Assembly (NCBI GenBank): GCA_031280335.1
Contig: JAITGZ010000197.1
Coordinates: 1-8,594 of the forward strand
Reading direction: 5' to 3'
DNA length: 8,594 nt
Source of the DNA: Deltaproteobacteria bacterium
Lineage (GTDB): Bacteria > Desulfobacterota > Desulfovibrionia > Desulfovibrionales > Desulfovibrionaceae
A program made the position numbers and the translations under genes. Below the pieces are notes generated by a model. It saw only the letters and a program-made list of their open reading frames with translations. It ran no database searches and was not told the origin of the DNA. Numbering within the stretch: position 1 is the first letter of the stretch; each line of letters begins with the position of its first letter. Of this stretch, positions 1 through 5,238 are shown one piece after another.

Positions 1-659
1 TGGGCCGTGCCGCGCTGGTGCGGTGATTCAGGCATCAGGGCGCCTTCGCGAAACTCGTTGATCTTTTCAAAATTGACCATTTTTTTGATATCCGCATAGT
101 CAATGAGGCGGATCTTGGCCACTTCGTGCGAGGTGCGGAAACCGTCAAAAAAGTGGCAGAAGGGCACGGAGCCTTCAATGGCCGAAAGATGCGCCACCAG
201 GCCCAGATCAAGGCATTCCTGCACCGAGGCCGAGGCCAGAAAGGCAAAGCCGGTTTGGCGGGCGGCCATGACATCCTGGTGATCGCCGAAGATGGAGAGG
301 GCCGAGGCGGCCAGGGCGCGGGCGGCCACATGAAAGACGCCGGGCAGCAGTTCGCCGGCAATCTTGTACATGTTGGGGATCATGAGCAAAAGGCCCTGCG
401 AGGCGGTAAAGGTGGAGGTCAGCGCCCCGGCGGCCAGGGATCCATGCACGGCCCCGGCCGCGCCCGCCTCGGATTGCAGCTGGCGCACCCGCAATACCTG
501 ATCAAAGATGTTCTTTTTGCCTTCAGCGGCCCATTCGTCCGCCAGCTCGCCCATCACCGACGAGGGTGTGATGGGGTAGATGGCGGCGGCGTCGCTCAGG
601 GCGTAAGCCACATACGCCGCGGCTGTATTGCCGTCCATGGTTTTCATTTTCGGGGCCAT
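1..659 (-). CDS. por: Pyruvate:ferredoxin (flavodoxin) oxidoreductase, N-terminal part
   Basis: This enzyme (also called NifJ) oxidatively decarboxylates pyruvate with CoA to acetyl-CoA and CO2 and reduces ferredoxin or flavodoxin in the cytoplasm. In lactate- or pyruvate-using sulfate reducers it is the central carbon-oxidising step. Only the first 219 codons are present; the frame is open to the window edge, and the full single-chain enzyme is about 1,200 residues. What is seen is the start of the pyrimidine-binding domain I, with MDGNTAAAYVAYA, AAIYPITPSS, QSEAGAAGAVHG, TSTFTASQGLLLMIPNMYK and SIFGDHQDVMAARQTGFA. T31, E64 and R114 match, from memory, the D. africanus residues that contact thiamine diphosphate or pyruvate. 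The ATG at 659 is chosen because GAGGAG (666-671) lies 6 bases upstream; Met5 and Met8 are poorer starts. It lies 34 bases after cheV on the same strand. The C-terminal ferredoxin and TPP domains are outside the window. Confidence 0.95.
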   Translation of the reverse strand, partial: MAPKMKTMDGNTAAAYVAYALSDAAAIYPITPSSVMGELADEWAAEGKKNIFDQVLRVRQLQSEAGAAGAVHGSLAAGALTSTFTASQGLLLMIPNMYKIAGELLPGVFHVAARALAASALSIFGDHQDVMAARQTGFAFLASASVQECLDLGLVAHLSAIEGSVPFCHFFDGFRTSHEVAKIRLIDYADIKKMVNFEKINEFREGALMPESPHQRGTA

Positions 660-693
660 AACATTCTCCTCTTGAGTTGAAAGGGGGGTTAAA

Positions 694-1671
694 TCAGGAA
701 ACGCCTCCATCGGAACATGCCTTGGATTTTTCAATCAGGTCCTTCACCCGGCTGGTCAGTTTGGGCAGATCCGGCTTGGAAATTTGATCGTCCGCCCCGG
801 CCTTGCGCCCGTCCTCCAGCACCACCTGGGAGATAAGGGAAGAAAAGAGTACCACCGGCAGCGTGCGCAGCTGCGGGTCGTTCTTGATTTTACGGGTCAG
901 TTCGTGCCCGCCCATTTCAGGCATTTCTATATCTGAAATGACCAGATCCACAAACGCGTCCAAAGGTTTGTCCTGCGCCGCGCTCTCCTGCTTCCACTTC
1001 TCCAGCTTTTCCCACGCCTCCCGGCCGCAGGTGGCCTGCACCACGCCATAGCCGGATCTGGTCAGATAAGTGGAGATGGTTTTGCGGATCATGGCCGAAT
1101 CGTCCGCCACCAAAATAGTGCGTCCGGCACCTTCCCGTGGGTCGGCAACTTGCGCCGCGTTATGCTCCAGCCCCAAAGAGGGGTTCATGGTGGATATGAT
1201 GTGTTCCATGTCCAACAAAAAGACAATGCGCCCGTCAATGCGCATCACCCCGGTTACGCTGTCATGGCTGAAATATTGCAGATATTTGCCCGGAGGCTCC
1301 ACCTTGCTCCAGGTTATGTAGTGGATGTGGCTCACTCCGGAAACGGCAAAGGCCGTAACCACGCCGCTGAACTCCGTGACCACGGCCACCTTGCGCCCAT
1401 CGTTGCCGGGCAGGGGTTTTTTTTCAAGCCAGGAGGCCAGATCCACCAGGGGCATCACCCGGTCGCGCAGATTAAAGGTACCCATGACCGCAGGGTGGTG
1501 TTTGCCGGGCACCCCGGTTACCGTCTCCGGCACACGGATTATTTCCAGCACCTTGGCCACATTCATGCCGAAACAGCTGCGGTAGGAACTGCCATCCGCC
1601 AGAACCTCATCCAGGTAAAATTCAATTACCTCCAAAGCGGTATCGCGTCCGGATTTAATTTCGTCGGTCAT
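694..1671 (-). CDS. cheV: Chemotaxis coupling protein CheV (CheW domain plus receiver domain)
   Basis: CheV couples chemoreceptors to the CheA kinase through its CheW-like domain, and its receiver domain is phosphorylated by CheA for adaptation. The product is 325 residues, a normal CheV length. The CheW-like domain spans about 10-165 (FGMNVAKVLEIIRVP, GTFNLRDRVMPLVDL, FLLDMEHII). The receiver spans about 185-315 with the acidic pair D190/D191, phospho-acceptor D247 (VISDIEMPEMGG), S277 in the Thr/Ser switch position and K299 in the ISKP motif, so it should be phosphorylatable. The frame opens earlier at a TTG (1722), but ATG 1671 is preferred: MTDEIKSGRDTALEVIEFYL is the typical CheV start and GGGGTGAT precedes it. 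No cheA, cheW or receptor gene is in the window. It sits directly upstream of por, probably in one transcript, suggesting but not proving a link between energy metabolism and taxis. Confidence 0.94.
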   Translation of the reverse strand: MTDEIKSGRDTALEVIEFYLDEVLADGSSYRSCFGMNVAKVLEIIRVPETVTGVPGKHHPAVMGTFNLRDRVMPLVDLASWLEKKPLPGNDGRKVAVVTEFSGVVTAFAVSGVSHIHYITWSKVEPPGKYLQYFSHDSVTGVMRIDGRIVFLLDMEHIISTMNPSLGLEHNAAQVADPREGAGRTILVADDSAMIRKTISTYLTRSGYGVVQATCGREAWEKLEKWKQESAAQDKPLDAFVDLVISDIEMPEMGGHELTRKIKNDPQLRTLPVVLFSSLISQVVLEDGRKAGADDQISKPDLPKLTSRVKDLIEKSKACSDGGVS

Positions 1672-1674
1672 CCA

Positions 1675-1682
1675 ATCACCCC
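1675..1682 (-). promoter_or_regulatory. Ribosome binding site deciding the cheV start
   Basis: Read on the minus strand the sequence is GGGGTGAT, followed 3 bases later by ATG 1671. The GGTGAT part pairs with the 5' side of the anti-Shine-Dalgarno sequence, and the spacing fits that register. The upstream TTG at 1722 has no comparable site, which supports the shorter CheV. Confidence 0.6.
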
Positions 1683-1739
1683 GCCTTGGCGGTTTTGGCG
1701 CTTCATGCCTCAAACCCGGCAAAGCGCACGCACCTTGCT

Positions 1740-1768
1740 ACCATATTCCAAAAAAAAACTTATGGCAA
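1740..1768 (-). promoter_or_regulatory. Candidate sigma-70 promoter for cheV(-por) with a nine-base homopolymer in its spacer
   Basis: On the minus strand TTGCCA (1763-1768, 5 of 6 to consensus) is followed after exactly 17 bases by TATGGT (1740-1745, 4 of 6). Transcription would begin near 1733, giving a leader of about 60 bases before ATG 1671. The spacer contains an uninterrupted run of nine T (A at 1750-1758 on the plus strand). The call rests on sequence resemblance alone. Confidence 0.4.
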
Positions 1769-1856
1769 TCGCAGAAAAACCTGGAACCTTCCGCCATTGC
1801 AATGATTTCGGCGCGGTAAAAACAGATGCCGCCGTCCCGCCCAAGACTGAAACAGC

Positions 1857-1886
1857 CGTATTTAAGCATTTTCAAAGTTAAAATGC
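1857..1886 (-). repeat. Solo copy of an AT-rich inverted-repeat motif after pilZ
   Basis: Immediately after the pilZ stop codon, read on the minus strand, lies GCATTTT-AACTTTG-AAAATGC (1866-1886), a perfect 7-base inverted repeat with a 7-base spacer, followed by TTAAATA. The same strand at 7053-7082 reads GCATTTC-AACTTTAAG-GAAATGC followed by TGATTTA, so the two are related with one 2-base indel and few substitutions. The 7053-7082 copy is one end of the 160-base element described below. A weak intrinsic terminator for pilZ is an alternative, but the stem is AT-rich and no clean T run follows. Confidence 0.5.
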
Positions 1887-2315
1887 CTAGGCTTTATTGC
1901 CCTCCGCAGCCTGGCGGAAGGCCTTGTTGATCATCCCGGCCAGGGCGCGGGCCTGATCCTCATCCACATTGATATAGCGCATGCCCACCAGGTACCCGCC
2001 GGAATACGGCTTGCACCAGATCACCTCGGCAATGGCCGTCAGATATTGCTCCGCGTCGTTTTCATAGACCTTGAAAAAACTGGGGGAAAACTTGTTCAGC
2101 ATGGGGATGTTGATGCGCGCCTGCACACGGTCCCCAGGGTTGAAACTTTTGGACGATTCAATGCTCAGGCCGCCCGCGCTGATGTCATAACAGCGCGTTT
2201 CCAGCCCCCTGCCCCCGCTCATGGGAAAACTCAGGGTGCTTACCTCCACCGTGAAGGTACGATTTAAACGGCCATGACGGCGATTCTCCCGGCCAGATGC
2301 TTTTCCGGTCGTCAT
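1887..2315 (-). CDS. PilZ-domain protein (probable cyclic-di-GMP receptor)
   Basis: The 142-residue product is a single PilZ domain, a small cytoplasmic beta-barrel that binds cyclic di-GMP and often controls motility, chemotaxis or exopolysaccharide. Both ligand-binding motifs are intact: RxxxR at 12-16 (RRHGR) and D/NxSxxG at 44-49 (DISAGG). The C-terminal strand motif GGYLVGMRYI (106-115) is also typical. There is no signal peptide, membrane segment or second domain, so it probably acts by binding a partner protein. The ATG at 2315 has a strong GGAGGGAG site (2322-2329) 6 bases upstream. It is upstream of and co-oriented with cheV, but the 215-base gap, with its own candidate promoter for cheV, suggests separate units. 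Gene-neighbour logic points to motility; the actual target is unknown. Confidence 0.9.
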   Translation of the reverse strand: MTTGKASGRENRRHGRLNRTFTVEVSTLSFPMSGGRGLETRCYDISAGGLSIESSKSFNPGDRVQARINIPMLNKFSPSFFKVYENDAEQYLTAIAEVIWCKPYSGGYLVGMRYINVDEDQARALAGMINKAFRQAAEGNKA

Positions 2316-2345
2316 TATATGCTCCCTCCGGCTTATTTTTAAATC

Positions 2346-2374
2346 TTTTAACGCATTTTGTAAGATAGTTCCAA
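2346..2374 (-). promoter_or_regulatory. Weak candidate promoter for pilZ
   Basis: On the minus strand TTGGAA (2369-2374) is separated by 17 bases from TTAAAA (2346-2351), in the only AT-rich stretch upstream of pilZ. The match to sigma-70 consensus is modest (4 of 6 and 3 of 6). Transcription would start about 25 bases before the ATG at 2315. Confidence 0.25.
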
Positions 2375-2502
2375 CATGTTTCTGCCCTTTTCACCCGCCG
2401 GGGGGTGCCGGACCAGGCGGAACGCGCCCCACGCGGGATAATCCGGAACGCGCGGCCCCGCTTTGGACAGACCGGACGCACGCGTACCCCGCACAAGATT
2501 TC

Positions 2503-2531
2503 TTGGCAGAAGCGGCAAAATGGATTAAAAA
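2503..2531 (+). promoter_or_regulatory. Candidate sigma-70 promoter for nusB
   Basis: TTGGCA (2503-2508, 5 of 6 to consensus) is followed after 17 bases by TAAAAA (2526-2531, 4 of 6). Initiation near 2538 would give a leader of about 60 bases that includes the hairpin at 2553-2570. This position supports ATG 2600 as the nusB start, because the upstream GTG at 2405 would lie outside the transcript. Confidence 0.45.
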
Positions 2532-2552
2532 CCATCTCACGTTGCAAACGGA

Positions 2553-2570
2553 TTGGGGGCATACCCCCAA
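2553..2570 (+). promoter_or_regulatory. Leader hairpin upstream of nusB
   Basis: TTGGGGG (2553-2559) and CCCCCAA (2564-2570) form a perfect 7-base-pair stem with the tetraloop CATA. It ends 12 bases before the nusB ribosome binding site. Its form is very like the TTTGGGGC-GACA-GCCCCAAA hairpins upstream of the SUMT-HemD gene, so it may be a member of the same dispersed repeat rather than a specific regulator. No T run follows, so it is not a classical terminator. Confidence 0.5.
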
Positions 2571-2599
2571 GGCGCACCAAAAAAGGCGGGACAATACCC

Positions 2600-3265
2600 A
2601 TGCGCAGCAAACGAACGCGCCCAAACAGCCGCAACAGAAGAGCGGAGCGCTCCAGGGCCTTTCAGATTCTTTACGGCCTGCTCTTCCACCCGGCGGATTC
2701 CCCCGCTTTTTTAAGCCGGCACTACGCGCTCTCGCCCTATACCGAACCCTGCGGCGCGGATGGGACGGAAGAACCCTCTCCACAACCCGAAGCCCGGGAC
2801 GCGAGCGAACCGGCTGAAAATTGCCCTCCCCCGGCAGACGCCTGCGCCGGCTCGGAAAAAACCTCTCCGCTCCCCGCCCTGCCCGAACTGAGCCGCTATG
2901 GTGATGAAGACCGCGTGCGCATCATCACCCCTGAACCAGGAGAGCGCCCGGAAGGCTTCGCCTGGATTCTGGCGCGCGGGGCCTGGCTGAACCGCGCCCG
3001 CCTGGACGAGCTGATTGCCGGGTTTTCGCAGCACTGGCGGGTGGAGCGCATGGGGCGTCCGGAACTCTCCCTGCTGCGCCTGGCCCTGCAAGAACTGCTT
3101 TTTCACGATGACACCCCGCCCAAGGTGATCATCAATGAGGCCATGGAACTTTCCAGGCAGTTCGGCGACGCGGCGGCGCGCAGTTTTATCAACGGCATTC
3201 TGGACGCGGCGGTGAAAGCCCTGGAATCAGGCCGCCTGCAGCGCGCTCCTTTTATTGAAATATGA
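2600..3265 (+). CDS. nusB: Transcription antitermination factor NusB with an internal insertion
   Basis: NusB binds boxA RNA together with ribosomal protein S10 (NusE) and helps RNA polymerase transcribe rRNA operons without premature termination. The product is 221 residues, against about 130-160 for most NusB proteins. The arginine-rich N-terminal helix is at 9-28 (NRRAERSRAFQILYGLLF). The C-terminal helical core is at about 118-208 (FAWILARGAWLNRARLDELI, ERMGRPELSLLRLALQELLF, PPKVIINEAMELSRQFGD, SFINGILDAAV). Between them, about residues 45-115, is a low-complexity Pro/Glu/Ala-rich stretch with three cysteines that has no NusB counterpart I know. The frame extends up to a GTG at 2405. ATG 2600 is chosen because conservation starts there, AAGGCGGG (2583-2590) is 9 bases upstream, and a promoter candidate lies between the two. 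NusB is more often found beside ribH; here the next gene is SUMT-HemD, after a 319-base gap. Confidence 0.92.
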   Translation: MRSKRTRPNSRNRRAERSRAFQILYGLLFHPADSPAFLSRHYALSPYTEPCGADGTEEPSPQPEARDASEPAENCPPPADACAGSEKTSPLPALPELSRYGDEDRVRIITPEPGERPEGFAWILARGAWLNRARLDELIAGFSQHWRVERMGRPELSLLRLALQELLFHDDTPPKVIINEAMELSRQFGDAAARSFINGILDAAVKALESGRLQRAPFIEI

Positions 3266-3275
3266 CTGGTCCGTC

Positions 3276-3332
3276 CGGGGGCACCGCCCCCGTAACCCCC
3301 GCCCAAGGGGCCAGCCCCTTGGGAAACCCGAT
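3276..3332 (+). repeat. GC-rich double hairpin, dispersed-repeat copy A
   Basis: The first hairpin has a 7-base stem CGGGGGC/GCCCCCG (3276-3282, 3286-3292) with loop ACC. The second has a perfect 9-base stem CCCAAGGGG/CCCCTTGGG (3302-3310, 3315-3323) with loop CCAG, followed by AAACCCGAT. The segment 3298-3332 aligns with 6842-6877 at about 29 of 35 positions in the same plus-strand orientation, which marks it as a dispersed element rather than a one-off structure. Confidence 0.65.
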
Positions 3333-3424
3333 CAAGTGGCTAAATGGACATATTTGCCCATGCTCCGCCTTATCCCCGTCATTCCTTGGGCATAATGACA
3401 AGACGCTTTTGGGAACCCGTTTAT

Positions 3425-3451
3425 TTTTTCAGTCGCGTAGCGCTTGAAAAA
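3425..3451 (+). repeat. AT-armed palindrome in the nusB to SUMT-HemD spacer
   Basis: TTTTTCA (3425-3431) pairs with TGAAAAA (3445-3451), and inside them CGC (3434-3436) pairs with GCG (3440-3442) around a GTA loop, with one G-T wobble and one T-C mismatch between. It has no coding frame and no T run following on either strand. A protein-binding site or a repeat fragment are both possible. Confidence 0.4.
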
Positions 3452-3488
3452 CCTTCCGGGGGGGATTGGGGGGCCATCGGCCCCACAA

Positions 3489-3550
3489 ATGGGGTTTGGG
3501 GCGACAGCCCCAAATTGAAACCCAGATGGGGTTTGGGGCGATAGCCCCAA
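3489..3550 (+). repeat. Tandem GC hairpins before the SUMT-HemD gene, copy B
   Basis: Two 25-base units (3489-3513 and 3526-3550) are identical except for one C/T difference and repeat with a 37-base period. Each contains TTTGGGGC, a four-base loop (GACA in the first, GATA in the second), then GCCCCAA, giving stems of 7-8 base pairs. The string GGGGCGACAGCCCCAAA (3498-3514) recurs exactly at 6890-6906. The loop substitution leaves the stem intact, which suggests that structure or copy homogenisation is maintained. The second unit ends 34 bases before the next start codon. Confidence 0.75.
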
Positions 3551-3584
3551 CAATGGGTATAACGCTTGAACCATTGAGGATTAT

Positions 3585-5087
3585 ATGAAGGCATACCTAA
3601 TCGGCGCGGGTCCCGGCGACCCCGGCCTGCTCAGCCTTAAAGGCCGCGACATTCTGGCCAGGGCCGATGTGATCATCTACGACTATCTGGCCAACCGGGA
3701 TTTTCTGGATTACGCGCGTCCGGAGGCGGAAACGCTCTATGTGGGCAAGCAGGGAGGGCGCCATGCCCTGCCCCAAAAAGAAATCAACGCCATCATCGCG
3801 CAAAAGGCCCGGGAAGGCAAGGTAGTGGCCCGGCTGAAAGGTGGCGACCCCTATATGTTCGGACGGGGCGGCGAAGAGGCGGAGTACCTCGCCAGGCACA
3901 ATATCCCTTTTGAAGTGGTGCCCGGCGTGACCAGCGCCATTGCCGCCGCAGCTTACGCCGGCATACCGCTGACGCACCGCTCTTATGCCTCTTCCGTCAT
4001 CTTTGCCACCGGACATGAAGACGCGGACAAGCTGGAATCAGCGCATAACTGGGAAGCCCTGGCTCAAAGCGGTGCCACCCTGGTTTTTTTCATGGGCATG
4101 AAAAACCTGCCGGAGATTTGCGCCCGGCTGCTGGCCGCCGGTCTAAACCCGCGCACCCCGGCGGCGCTGATCCGCTGGGGAACCACCCCCCGGCAAAAGA
4201 GCATGTCCTGCTCCCTTAAAGCTCTGCCGGCCGAAGCGCAAAAACGCGGCTTTACCGCCCCCTGCCTCATTGTCATCGGCAAGGTGGTAAACCTGCGCGA
4301 CAGCCTGAACTGGTTTGAAAAAAAGCCCCTCCTGGGCAAAGGGGTAGTGGTGACCAGGGCCAGGGAACAGGCCAGCGACATGGCCGCCCTGCTTACGGAG
4401 CGCGGCGCCCAGGTCATATCCTTCCCCACCATTGAAATACACCCCCTGGAATCCTACGCCGAAGCGCGCAAAACCATAGGCTGCCTGAATGCCTACGACT
4501 GGGTGATCTTTACTTCCGCCAACGGAGTAATCCACTTTTTCGAGCAGCTCCACGCCCTCGGACGGGACACGCGCGCCCTGGCCGGATGCAGGGTGGCGGC
4601 CATAGGCCCCGCCACCGCCCAAACCCTGGAAAAACACGGCCTCCGGGCGGACTTTATACCCGAACACTTCGTGGCTGAAAGCGTGGCGCGCGGGCTAAAC
4701 GCCCTGGGCGTGAAAGACCGGCGCATCCTCATCCCCAGAGCAAAAAGCGCCCGCGACCTCCTGCCGGAACAGCTGCGTCTGGCCGGGGCGGAGGCGGACG
4801 TGCTGCCCCTGTACGAAACCCGCCCCGGAGACGCGCATAAGGAAGAATTTTTGGAACTGCTGCGCCAGGGTGAAGTCCACTGCATCACCTTCAGCTCGTC
4901 TTCCACCGTGGAAAACTTCTTTTCCCTCATCCCTGCGGAACTGCTCAAAGAACACCCGCAGGTAAAACTCGCCTGCATCGGCCCCATAACCGCCGCCACC
5001 CTGGCCAAACACGGCCTGGCCTGCTCCTTTCAGCCGGTGGAATACACCATCCCCTCCCTGGTGGAAATGCTGGCGCAAAAACTCTGA
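3585..5087 (+). CDS. cobA/hemD: Bifunctional uroporphyrinogen-III C-methyltransferase / uroporphyrinogen-III synthase
   Basis: The fused enzyme cyclises hydroxymethylbilane to uroporphyrinogen III (HemD part) and methylates it twice with S-adenosylmethionine to precorrin-2 (SUMT/CobA part). Precorrin-2 is the branch point to siroheme, cobalamin and, in sulfate reducers, heme through the siroheme route. Siroheme is needed for dissimilatory sulfite reductase. Residues 1-245 are SUMT: GAGPGDPGLLSLKG (7-20), VARLKGGDPYMFGRGGEEAE (81-100), VVPGVTSAIAAAAYAGIPLTHR (111-132), FFMGMKNLPEI (168-178), GTTPRQK (199-205). After the NWFEKKPLLGK linker, residues 252-500 are HemD: VVVTRAREQASDMAALL, DWVIFTSANGVIHFF, AAIGPATAQTLEKHGL, ILIPRAKSARDLLPEQL, CITFSSSSTVENFF, ACIGPITAATL. 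Length (500) is normal for this fusion, which is known in Desulfovibrio and clostridia. GAGG at 3576-3579, 5 bases before ATG, fixes the start. No precorrin-2 dehydrogenase or hemC is adjacent in the window. Confidence 0.95.
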   Translation: MKAYLIGAGPGDPGLLSLKGRDILARADVIIYDYLANRDFLDYARPEAETLYVGKQGGRHALPQKEINAIIAQKAREGKVVARLKGGDPYMFGRGGEEAEYLARHNIPFEVVPGVTSAIAAAAYAGIPLTHRSYASSVIFATGHEDADKLESAHNWEALAQSGATLVFFMGMKNLPEICARLLAAGLNPRTPAALIRWGTTPRQKSMSCSLKALPAEAQKRGFTAPCLIVIGKVVNLRDSLNWFEKKPLLGKGVVVTRAREQASDMAALLTERGAQVISFPTIEIHPLESYAEARKTIGCLNAYDWVIFTSANGVIHFFEQLHALGRDTRALAGCRVAAIGPATAQTLEKHGLRADFIPEHFVAESVARGLNALGVKDRRILIPRAKSARDLLPEQLRLAGAEADVLPLYETRPGDAHKEEFLELLRQGEVHCITFSSSSTVENFFSLIPAELLKEHPQVKLACIGPITAATLAKHGLACSFQPVEYTIPSLVEMLAQKL

Positions 5088-5238
5088 CCGTTCCCAAAAT
5101 ACGCCGGAGCGCGGGGCTGCACCCCTGCTGGATAATCAGGGCTACCGCCCCGCTGCCCAGCCTGGGGAGCCATTGGCCCCCCAGCCCCCCGACCAGGGAT
5201 TTTGACCAGCGTTGGGATTACCAGTGAGAAATCATTTT
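5088..5238. repeat. Convergent spacer with GC hairpins, copy C
   Basis: This spacer separates the ends of cobA/hemD (plus) and abfD (minus). It holds a long imperfect stem: AGCG and GGGC (5108-5117) opposite GCCCCGCT (5147-5154), with an inner CCCTG/CAGGG stem (5123-5127, 5137-5141). A second stem CTGGGG-A-GCC / GGC-C-CCCCAG (5162-5184) has loop ATT and one mismatch. CCCGCTGCCC (5148-5157) recurs at 8569-8578. The stems may slow polymerase in this convergent region, but no T run follows on the plus strand. On the minus strand the only T-rich sequence (5235-5245, read as A) precedes the stems, so classical intrinsic termination is not shown. Confidence 0.5.

Larger units (their letters stand above)
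3266..3584 (+). other. 319-base repeat-rich spacer between nusB and the SUMT-HemD gene
   Basis: No credible gene is present. A 61-codon frame starting at 3262 is made largely of repeat sequence. The spacer contains, in order, two GC-rich hairpins (3276-3292 and 3302-3323), an AT-armed palindrome (3425-3451), and a tandem pair of GC hairpins (3489-3550). A possible -10 hexamer TATAAC is at 3558-3563, and the ribosome binding site GAGG is at 3576-3579, just before ATG 3585. No classical terminator for nusB is visible, since no hairpin is followed by a T run. Confidence 0.6.

Noticed and set aside
126..680. 184-codon plus-strand reading frame opposite the oxidoreductase
   Set aside because: The minus strand encodes a highly recognisable pyruvate:ferredoxin oxidoreductase; the antisense frame is Gly/His/Arg-rich with no family resemblance.
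1672..1722. TTG-initiated 17-residue extension of CheV
   Set aside because: No ribosome binding site, and the family start motif begins at ATG 1671.
1700..1740. Sigma-54 promoter upstream of cheV
   Set aside because: GG and GC are present but 12 bases apart instead of 10.
1150..1881. 243-codon plus-strand reading frame opposite cheV
   Set aside because: It is antisense to intact CheW and receiver domains; its product resembles nothing and reflects GC-rich third positions.
2405..2599. GTG-initiated upstream extension of nusB
   Set aside because: The added residues are not NusB-like, a promoter candidate lies within them, and ATG 2600 has its own ribosome binding site.
2391..2599. tRNA or other structured RNA gene in the pilZ-nusB gap
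   Set aside because: No cloverleaf, GTTC arm or acceptor pairing could be found; only a promoter candidate and one short hairpin are visible.
3302..3323. Intrinsic terminator of nusB
   Set aside because: The stem is strong, but it is followed by AAACCCGATC and not a T run, and related copies occur away from gene ends.
3262..3447. 61-codon frame whose ATG overlaps the nusB stop (ATGA)
   Set aside because: The overlap looks like translational coupling, but the codons run through GC-hairpin repeat sequence and the product has no recognisable features.
3489..3550. CRISPR-like array
   Set aside because: There are only two units, each a hairpin, with a 12-base spacer; no further repeats and no cas genes.
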